Shown here: positions 58,233-64,000 of the stretch, in pieces | Position numbering within the stretch: position 1 is the stretch's first letter | Layout: every line of letters starts with the position of its first letter | NCBI GenBank assembly: GCA_036504335.1 | Contig: DASXVJ010000023.1 | Coordinates: forward strand, 293,044 to 357,043 | Direction: 5' to 3' | Length of the DNA stretch: 64,000 nucleotides | From: Fen-183 sp036504335 | GTDB taxonomy: Bacteria; Acidobacteriota; Thermoanaerobaculia; UBA5066 | Notes under the pieces: generated by a model | What the model saw: the letters and a program-made list of their open reading frames with translations, nothing else | Databases searched by the model: none | What the model was told of the DNA's origin: nothing | Program-made: the position numbers and the translations under genes

Positions 58233-58367
58233 TAGAAGAGAAGAGAAAGAGAAGATTCCTTAGAAGGTGAATATCGGGCGGCGCGCGCGCGACGGTGCGC
58301 CGGAGCGCCGAGTGGGGGGCCTGCTCCACTCACCCTTCTGAGAAGATCTCCTCTTCTCTTCCTCTTT
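58233..58367. repeat. Imperfect long inverted repeat in AT-rich gap
   Basis: A purine-rich arm (58234-58270, ending AGAAGGTGA) and a pyrimidine-rich arm (58330-58367, beginning TCACCCTTCT) are imperfect reverse complements over roughly 36 bases. I judge about four fifths of the positions to match. The 60-base loop contains a smaller hairpin GAGTGG ... CCACTC. It may end gcv transcription or be a structured RNA. Composition differs from the rest of the window. Confidence 0.6.
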
Positions 58368-58384
58368 GTATTTTCCGAAGCAAA

Positions 58385-58390
58385 TAGAAT
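58385..58390 (+). promoter_or_regulatory. TAGAAT -10-like element before the FakA-FakB fusion
   Basis: TAGAAT ends seven bases before the ATG at 58398, in an AT-rich stretch, and no Shine-Dalgarno is present. It is the clearest leaderless candidate in the window. Confidence 0.55.
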
Positions 58391-58397
58391 CTCCTGA

Positions 58398-60215
58398 ATG
58401 CCCCGTGTCCGCGTCGCGGTCCTGGACGGGCGGCGCCTTGCGCGCGCCCTCGTGGCCGGGGCCCGCGCGGTCGCCTTGCGCCGCGAGGCGATCGACCGCA
58501 TCAACGTGTTTCCGGTCGCCGACCGGGACACGGGCTCGAATCTCGCCGCGACGCTGAACCGCGTTTCTGCGGCGGTCGCCGGGACGCGCGAGCGGAGCCT
58601 CGCCGCCGTCTCGCGCCGCGCGGCGGACGAGGCGCTCCTCGGCGCGCGCGGGAACTCGGGAGCGATCCTGGCGCAGGCCCTCGAGGGATTCGCGGAAGCT
58701 CTGCGCGACGACGGCCGCATCCCGGCGGCGGCGTTCGGGAGCGCCGCCCGCGCCGCCGCGCGCGCCGCGCGCGGGGCCATGGCCCACCCGCAGGAAGGGA
58801 CGTTCCTCTCCGTGATCGACGCGTGGGCAGAAGAGGCGGAGCGCGCGGCCGCCGGGGCCGGCTGCTGGGCGTCCGCGTTCCTCGCCGCGCGGACTGCCGC
58901 GCGAGTCGCCCTCATGCGGACGCCGGACCAGCTGGCCGTTCTCCGGAAGGCCGGCGTCGTCGACGCGGGCGCGCAGGGGTTCGTGGACTTTCTCGAGGGC
59001 GTCGCAGCCGGTTACGCGGTCCGGGGCGTGGCCGCGCTGCCCGCCCCGGCGGACCGCGTCGAGGCCCGGATCCGCGAGGCGAAGGAGACGCTGCTCTTCC
59101 GGTGGTGCACGGAGGTGCTCCTGTCGGGCGCAGGGATCGACCGCGAGGCGCTCCGCCGGGCTGCGGCGCCGCTCGGCGACTCGCTCGCCGTCGTCGGGAG
59201 CGCGACTCGCGTGAGGCTCCACGTGCACGTGAACCGCCCGGAGGACGTCTTCGAGGTCGCGCGGCGTTTCGGACGCGTGGAGGAGACGAAGGCCGAGGAC
59301 ATGCGCGCGCAGCGCGACGCGGCGGGCGGCGGCCGCGTCCGCCCGGCCGGACGCGTCGCGATCGTGACGGACACGGCCTGCGACCTGCCCGACCTGTTCC
59401 TCGAGCGCGAAGAGATCGCGCTCGTGCCGCTGCGGCTCCTCGTCGGCGACGAGACGTTCCTCGACCGCGTCACGATCACGCCGGCCGAGTTTCATCGCCG
59501 GCTCCGCGCGGAAGGGATCACGGCCCGCACGTCGCAGCCGCCGGCGGCCGACTTTCGCGAGGTCTACGGCGCGCTCGCCGGGCACGGGTCGCCGGTCGTC
59601 GCGATCCACGTGTCCGGCGCCCTGTCCGGGACGTACTCGGCCGCGCGGCTCGCGGCGGCGTCGCTCGGCGACCGGGCCGGCTTCGCGCCGGTCGAGGTCG
59701 TGGACTCGCGGGCCGTGTCCGTCGCCCAGGGGCTCGTCGTGCGGGCCGCGGCCGAGGCGGCCAACCGGGGGGAGGGCCTGGCCGAGGTCGTCCGCGCCGC
59801 CGAGGATGCCGCGGCCCGGGTGAGGCTCCTGGCCGCGGTGCCGTCCCTGGACTCCCTCGTCCGGGGAGGCCGGGTGACGGCCGGACAGCGCCGCCTCGCC
59901 AACCTGCTGGGGGTGGTTCCGCTTCTGACGCTCGACGCCGCGGGCCGCGCGCGCGCCGGTGGGGCGGCCCGGGGCTTTCCCCGGGCCTGCGTCCGGCTCG
60001 TCGAGAAGTCCCTGAAGGTCGCGGCGGGGGTCCCGTCGCCTGTTTTCGCCGTGGCCCATGCCGACGCCCCCGAACTGGCCGAGAGGATCGCCCGGGAGCT
60101 CCTCGCCCGGCGCCCCGGGGCGGAGGAGTACGTCGTGGAGATCACCCCCGCCCTCGCCGCCCATACCGGGCCGGGCGCCGTGGCCGTCGCGACCCTTGGG
60201 GCGCGTCCGCGTTGA
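58398..60215 (+). CDS. Fused fatty-acid kinase: FakA (DhaL/DAK2) + FakB (DegV)
   Basis: A 605-residue protein. Residues 10-190 are a DhaL/DAK2 ATP-binding domain (RINVFPVADRDTGSNLAATL; LGARGNSGAILAQALEGFAE). Residues 225-305 match the FakA middle domain (LLFRWCTEVLLSG, LGDSLAVVGS, RLHVHVNRPEDVFEVA). From 318 a DegV/FakB fatty-acid-binding domain follows (RVAIVTDTACDLPDLFLERE, TSQPPAADFREVYGAL, VDSRAVSVAQGLVV). FakA and FakB normally are separate and together phosphorylate exogenous fatty acids to acyl-phosphate. Here kinase and substrate carrier form one chain. The downstream fadL supports a role in fatty-acid uptake. Confidence 0.9.
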   Translation: MPRVRVAVLDGRRLARALVAGARAVALRREAIDRINVFPVADRDTGSNLAATLNRVSAAVAGTRERSLAAVSRRAADEALLGARGNSGAILAQALEGFAEALRDDGRIPAAAFGSAARAAARAARGAMAHPQEGTFLSVIDAWAEEAERAAAGAGCWASAFLAARTAARVALMRTPDQLAVLRKAGVVDAGAQGFVDFLEGVAAGYAVRGVAALPAPADRVEARIREAKETLLFRWCTEVLLSGAGIDREALRRAAAPLGDSLAVVGSATRVRLHVHVNRPEDVFEVARRFGRVEETKAEDMRAQRDAAGGGRVRPAGRVAIVTDTACDLPDLFLEREEIALVPLRLLVGDETFLDRVTITPAEFHRRLRAEGITARTSQPPAADFREVYGALAGHGSPVVAIHVSGALSGTYSAARLAAASLGDRAGFAPVEVVDSRAVSVAQGLVVRAAAEAANRGEGLAEVVRAAEDAAARVRLLAAVPSLDSLVRGGRVTAGQRRLANLLGVVPLLTLDAAGRARAGGAARGFPRACVRLVEKSLKVAAGVPSPVFAVAHADAPELAERIARELLARRPGAEEYVVEITPALAAHTGPGAVAVATLGARPR

Positions 60216-60290
60216 CGCGCCCGGACGCGGTTTGATGAGCCTGCACCCTTGACGGAATGAAACGGCCGTCGCCAGACTTGCTTTTGTCTG

Positions 60291-60296
60291 TAGAAT
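60291..60296 (+). promoter_or_regulatory. TAGAAT -10-like element before fadL
   Basis: TAGAAT lies 56 bases upstream of the fadL GTG at 60353. Unlike the other cases, a leader of about 50 bases with AAGGAGG would result. A TTGACG at 60249 is too far away to be its -35 element. Confidence 0.45.
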
Positions 60297-60352
60297 CGGG
60301 CCGAAAAGACAACTTACCCGCTCTTCTGGAGTGTGACGTGAAGGAGGAACCG

Positions 60353-61654
60353 GTGTTCAAAGCGATTGGGACCCGGCTGGCGGCACTCGTGCTCGTCGGC
60401 CTCGCGGTCGCCCTTCCGGCGGCCCGACTCGAGGCCGCGGGCTTCGCGCTCTTCGAACAGAGTTCGAAGGGCAATGCGATGGGCGGCGCGTTCACGGCCA
60501 CCGCCGAAGATCCGTCGGCGATGTTCTACAACCCGGCCGGCAATGCGTTCATCGACGAGACGATCGTGGACGGCAGCCTCTTCGGAGTCCTCCGCCCCAC
60601 GGCACGCCTCGACGGCCTGAACCCGTACCCCGGCGAAGGCTACTCGGCGAACATGGCCAAGCCCCTCTACTGGTTCGGGAACATGTACGCCGTCACGTCG
60701 CTGAGCAAGGACTTCAAGGTGTCGCTGGGCATGTGGTCGCCGAACGGCCTCGGCGTTCCCTGGCAGAACCCCGACACGTTCCGCGGCCGCGCCATCATCC
60801 AGCGCGTCGACCTGCGCCAGCTCGCCGTGGGCGCGCAGTTCGCGTGGAAGGTCTCGGACGCGATCGCGATCGGCGCCGGCCCCGAGTTCCGGTTCACGGA
60901 CGTGAAGCTCTCGAAGAACGTCCAGGCCGTAAACCCCTTCACGCAGCGGGTCCAGGACATCGCCCACCTCAGCCTCGTCTCGACGGGCACGCCCGTCAAG
61001 GTGACCTGGTCCGCCGGCATGCTCCTCAAGCCGTGCGACCGCCTGCGCGTCGGGATCTCGTACCACGCGCACCTCGACGTCGACCTCGAGGGGCCCGCCC
61101 AGTTCTCCCAGATCGCCACGGGCAGCCCGCAGTTCGACGGCGCGGTCTCGACGCTGCTGCCGTTCGGCACGACCCCGACGGGGCGCACGACGCTGCAGTT
61201 CCCGTCCGTGACCTCCTTCGGCGTCGCGTACGACTTGACCCCGAACCTCACGCTCGAGGTGGACGGCAACTACGTCACGTGGAAGGTCTTCGACCAGACG
61301 GTCATCCGCATCGACGGGGTGCCGGACTCGGTCCTCCCGCACGGCTGGGAGAACACGTGGGCCGTCCGCGCCGGCGCGCTCTACAAGGGCAAGAAGGGCT
61401 GGCTCGCCGCGGGATTCATTTACGACCAGACGCCACAGCCCGACTTCGACGCGTCGCCCTTCCTGCCGGACAGCAACCGGACGGGCGTGACGATCGGCGC
61501 CGGCTTCAACGTCCTCAAGGGCGTTCAGCTCAACGTCTCGTCGCTCTTCCTGTGGTTCCACGAACGCACCGTCACGACGAACAAGGACAGCTTCAGCGCC
61601 ACCTACCAGACGTTCGCGATCCTTCCGAGCGTCGGCATGAAGACCACCTTCTGA
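60353..61654 (+). CDS. fadL: FadL/TodX-family outer-membrane transporter
   Basis: A 433-residue outer-membrane barrel for long-chain fatty acids or other hydrophobic molecules. A signal peptide ends near residue 27 (ALPAARLEAAG); the mature N-terminus GFALFEQSSKGNAMGGAFTA and MFYNPAGNAFI (NPA motif) are family hallmarks of the hatch domain. The barrel includes RVGISYHAHLDVDLEGPAQF and ends GMKTTF. The GTG at 60353 has AAGGAGG six bases upstream, and is preferred over earlier starts. Neighbours are a fatty-acid kinase fusion and a secreted SGNH hydrolase. Confidence 0.9.
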   Translation: MFKAIGTRLAALVLVGLAVALPAARLEAAGFALFEQSSKGNAMGGAFTATAEDPSAMFYNPAGNAFIDETIVDGSLFGVLRPTARLDGLNPYPGEGYSANMAKPLYWFGNMYAVTSLSKDFKVSLGMWSPNGLGVPWQNPDTFRGRAIIQRVDLRQLAVGAQFAWKVSDAIAIGAGPEFRFTDVKLSKNVQAVNPFTQRVQDIAHLSLVSTGTPVKVTWSAGMLLKPCDRLRVGISYHAHLDVDLEGPAQFSQIATGSPQFDGAVSTLLPFGTTPTGRTTLQFPSVTSFGVAYDLTPNLTLEVDGNYVTWKVFDQTVIRIDGVPDSVLPHGWENTWAVRAGALYKGKKGWLAAGFIYDQTPQPDFDASPFLPDSNRTGVTIGAGFNVLKGVQLNVSSLFLWFHERTVTTNKDSFSATYQTFAILPSVGMKTTF

Positions 61655-61670
61655 GGGAGCCAGGAAGAAC

Positions 61671-63137
61671 ATGAAAACTCCTCACACCCTCCTCCGCCTC
61701 CTCTCCGCCGCCGCCCTCGCGGCCGTCCTTGCACATCCCGCCGCCGCCCAGGTGGATCTCAGCAGGCTCGTCTGGATCGGCGACTCCGAGGGAGCCGGAG
61801 TCTCGGCCGCCTGCCTCACGAAGCGCGTCCAGGTCGACTCGCCCGGCGCCGTCATCGCGCGCGCGAACGGCGCGGACTTCCAGCAGCCGATCATCAACGA
61901 CCCGGGGCAGGGCGGCTGCATGGTCCTCACGTCGCTCGCACCATCGTTCGGCGCTGAGCCCTCGACGGGCACGCCGGCGAATCTCACTCTCCCGCGCCCC
62001 TACAACAACCTCGCGATCCCGGGCTGCACGGTCCATGACATGCTTTACGCGACGACGGGAGCCGACAGAGGCGGCTGCTCGCCGCTGATCGACCTCATCC
62101 TCCGGAACTCGACGTTCAAAATCGGTTCGCAGGTCGACCAGGCGATCTCCCTCAACCCGTCGTTCGTGATCTTCGCGGACTTCGGCAACGAATACCTCGG
62201 CGCCGTCACGAGCGGGACCGCGATCGACGGCGTGACCCTCACCCCGACCGCCTCGTACGCGACCGACCTGAACGCCGCGCTTGCGAAGCTCAAGGCCATC
62301 CAGCCGAAGGGCATCGTGACGGGCGTCGTCGACGTGACGAACATTCCGTTCACGACGACGATCCCGCCGTACGTGACGAGCGGTGGCAAGCTCGTCCTCG
62401 TCGGCGGCGCGCCGATCCCGCTCCTCGGACCGAAGGGCTGCCCGGCGGGCGTCCCCGCCTGCCCGATTCCGAACACGACGCTCGTGACACTGGCCGCCGC
62501 CTCGTACATGCCTTTGGGCTACGGCATCCCGTGCGCGGTCGCCCCGCTCCCGAAGTGCAACAACCCGCTCCCGGATTCGAGCAGCGCCGCCGGCCCGGGC
62601 GTCCTTCTCTACGCGGACGAGGTCACGCTCCTCAAGACGCGCGGCGCCGAGTACAACGCGGCGGCCAAGGCGGCCGCGGCCGCTTCGGGGTACTTGTACT
62701 ACGACCCGAACGACCTGCTCGCTCGCGCGAAGGCCGGGTTCGGCTTCGGCGGCGCGACGGTCAGCGCGGCCTACCTCACGGGCGGCATGTTCTCGTACGA
62801 CGCCATTCACCTGACGCCGATCGGCTACGCCCTGCTGGCCGACGACATGATCAAGTTCATCAACGCGAGCTTCCCGGCCTCGCTCAAAGAGCCCGACCTC
62901 AGCGTCTATCTCTTCCAGGGCGGCACCGCCGGCGGCCTGAGCGGCGGCACCGTGCCCTACGCGTGGGCTCCGATGACGGACGCCGAGAAGGCGACGGCGA
63001 TCGAGCAGATCTTCACGCTCGACTTTTCGAGCAAGCTCGCCGCGATGTTCCCGGCGCACCGCGCCGCCGTGTCGCCCGGACCCTCCGCGCCGGTGCAGCG
63101 CCACGAGCGCGCGGACCGCACCGACCCGATGCCCTGA
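61671..63137 (+). CDS. Secreted SGNH/GDSL-type hydrolase
   Basis: A 488-residue exported protein (signal peptide about 1-26). The GDS nucleophile block is RLVWIGDSEGAGVSAA (Ser near residue 40), and the catalytic Asp/His block is MFSYDAIHLTPIGYALLADD near 370-389. VIFADFGNEYLG may provide the Asn block. It looks like a lipase or esterase. It begins 16 bases after fadL, so the enzyme may release fatty acids that FadL takes up. Cys residues suggest disulfides. The Arg/Pro-rich tail is probably unstructured. Confidence 0.82.
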   Translation: MKTPHTLLRLLSAAALAAVLAHPAAAQVDLSRLVWIGDSEGAGVSAACLTKRVQVDSPGAVIARANGADFQQPIINDPGQGGCMVLTSLAPSFGAEPSTGTPANLTLPRPYNNLAIPGCTVHDMLYATTGADRGGCSPLIDLILRNSTFKIGSQVDQAISLNPSFVIFADFGNEYLGAVTSGTAIDGVTLTPTASYATDLNAALAKLKAIQPKGIVTGVVDVTNIPFTTTIPPYVTSGGKLVLVGGAPIPLLGPKGCPAGVPACPIPNTTLVTLAAASYMPLGYGIPCAVAPLPKCNNPLPDSSSAAGPGVLLYADEVTLLKTRGAEYNAAAKAAAAASGYLYYDPNDLLARAKAGFGFGGATVSAAYLTGGMFSYDAIHLTPIGYALLADDMIKFINASFPASLKEPDLSVYLFQGGTAGGLSGGTVPYAWAPMTDAEKATAIEQIFTLDFSSKLAAMFPAHRAAVSPGPSAPVQRHERADRTDPMP

Positions 63138-63151
63138 ACAGGAGGATTGAC

Positions 63152-63949
63152 GTGAAAGCGACCTCTCCCGGATTCCTCGCGCGGCGCGTCGGCGTCACCC
63201 TGACCGCCGTGGCTGCGCTGTTCCTCGGGGCCTGCACGTGCCAGACGGGGCCCGCGTTCCGCATCACGGCGCCCGCCGAGGGCGACACGCTCTCCGCGGA
63301 GGCCTGCAAGGCCGTCACCGTGTCCGTGACGCCCGTCGCGGGCGATTACTGCACGTTCCCGCCGAAGGCGTACGAGATCTCGGTCGACGGCGGCGCGTCG
63401 CAGACGATTCCGGCGGACAAGACGCCGCTCGCCGCGACGTTCACCAACCTCGCGACCGGCCCGCACACGGCCACCGCGTGGGCGATCGGGCAGAACGGCA
63501 AACGCCGCGAGACTGCGTCCGTGAAGTTCACGTGCGCGCCGCCGCCGCCCCCGCCGGCCGCGCCGCCGCCGCCGCCCCCGCCCCCGCCGGCCGTCGTCGA
63601 GGAGCCGATCGACAAGTACATCCAGGACATCTTCTTCGACTACGACAAGTCGGAGATCCGGCCCGACTCGCGCGAGAAGCTCGACATGGCCGCGGGCTGG
63701 ATGAAGAAGCACCCGGATGCCGAGTTCCTCCTCGAGGGTCACTGCGACGAGCGCGGCACCCGCGAGTACAACCTGGCTCTCGGCGACCGCCGCGCGAACG
63801 CGACGAAGGACTACCTCGCCTCGCTCGGCGTCGACGCCGCGAAGCTCAAGACGATCTCCTACGGCAAGGAGCGGCCGTTCGTGGAAGGCCACGACGAGTC
63901 GGCCTGGTCCAAGAACCGCCGGACGCACTTCGTCCTGACGAAGAAGTAA
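63152..63949 (+). CDS. OmpA-family peptidoglycan-associated lipoprotein (Pal-like)
   Basis: A 265-residue lipoprotein. The leader ends in the lipobox LFLGAC (Cys near residue 28). An Ig-like domain (about 40-125) and a poly-proline linker (about 127-150) precede an OmpA peptidoglycan-binding domain: IFFDYDKSEIRPDSREKLDM, LLEGHCDERGTREYNLALGD and SYGKERPFVEGHDESAW. This is the Pal pattern, longer than the 170-residue E. coli Pal because of the Ig-like insert. The GTG start follows AGGAGG. It is 14 bases after the hydrolase. Confidence 0.92.
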   Translation: MKATSPGFLARRVGVTLTAVAALFLGACTCQTGPAFRITAPAEGDTLSAEACKAVTVSVTPVAGDYCTFPPKAYEISVDGGASQTIPADKTPLAATFTNLATGPHTATAWAIGQNGKRRETASVKFTCAPPPPPPAAPPPPPPPPPAVVEEPIDKYIQDIFFDYDKSEIRPDSREKLDMAAGWMKKHPDAEFLLEGHCDERGTREYNLALGDRRANATKDYLASLGVDAAKLKTISYGKERPFVEGHDESAWSKNRRTHFVLTKK

Positions 63950-64000
63950 GCGCCCTCTTTTCAGGTCTTTCCGGCGGCCCGGGGCCCCGGGGCCCCGGCC

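Noticed and set aside
60249..60254. TTGACG as -35 element for fadL
   Set aside because: No -10 lies 16-18 bases downstream; TAGAAT at 60291 is 36 bases away.
63950..64000. GGCCCCGG repeats at the window end as a terminator or repeat element
   Set aside because: The sequence is cut by the window edge and is simple GC-rich sequence; nothing more can be supported.

Overview
This is a very GC-rich (I estimate about 70 %), densely coding bacterial window with about 65 genes on both strands, many overlapping by 1-8 bases. FadL, OmpA/Pal, a DUF3943 outer-membrane barrel and lipobox proteins indicate a diderm. The gene mix (split glycine decarboxylase, cytochrome bd, stomatin/NfeD, TPM proteins, M13 peptidase, PEGA-tailed Ser/Thr kinase, many GTG/TTG starts) fits Acidobacteriota (Thermoanaerobaculia/Holophagae-like). 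That placement is inferred from gene content only. I see no phage, IS element, CRISPR array or rRNA; one tRNA-Ala(CGC) is present.

Layout. 1-9000: the end of a CPA2 cation/proton antiporter, a decayed phosphoribosyltransferase/dienelactone-hydrolase remnant, malate synthase, a small unknown, a CBS-pair protein, an OPT peptide transporter coupled to a DUF885 peptidase-like protein, and a long-chain acyl-CoA ligase. 9100-15000: an isocitrate/isopropylmalate-type dehydrogenase with aconitase-family large and small subunits, a sphingolipid delta-4-desaturase-like protein, and a second acyl-CoA ligase paralogous to the first. 15000-24700: a CocE-like hydrolase, ergothioneine genes (egtB, egtD) followed by a UBP zinc-finger protein, NfeD/stomatin, an alkyltransferase-like DNA-repair protein, and small membrane or secreted proteins. 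24700-30500: cydAB, a SulP transporter and an acyl-CoA dehydrogenase in one operon. 30500-43500: a 34-residue peptide, an ECF sigma factor with a TPR anti-sigma-like partner, a hybrid histidine kinase, secreted proteins, an AlaX editing protein, TPM proteins, phosphatase, GNAT, MFS and an M13 peptidase. 43600-49300: PAP2, DUF3943 barrel, tRNA-Ala, SRPBCC, YihY and small DUF883-like proteins. 49300-52800: selenophosphate synthetase with an in-frame UGA, a DUF2007 protein and a Ser/Thr kinase. 53700-58200: a cyclic-nucleotide-binding protein and the glycine cleavage operon gcvT-H-PA-PB. 58200-64000: a structured AT-rich gap, a FakA-FakB fusion, FadL, an SGNH hydrolase and a Pal-like lipoprotein.

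Main points of interest. (1) selD is itself a selenoprotein gene: a UGA at 49381-49383 sits in a Gly-Sec-Ala-Cys-Lys motif, followed by a SECIS-like hairpin, so an annotation that stops at UGA loses the catalytic N-terminus. (2) Many operon-leading genes have a TAGAAT, TAGACT or GATAAT -10-like hexamer ending only about 5-10 bases before the start codon and no Shine-Dalgarno, which points to common leaderless transcription. (3) Lipid genes recur: two acyl-CoA ligases flanking a sphingolipid-desaturase homologue, and a fused fatty-acid kinase beside FadL and a secreted esterase-like protein.
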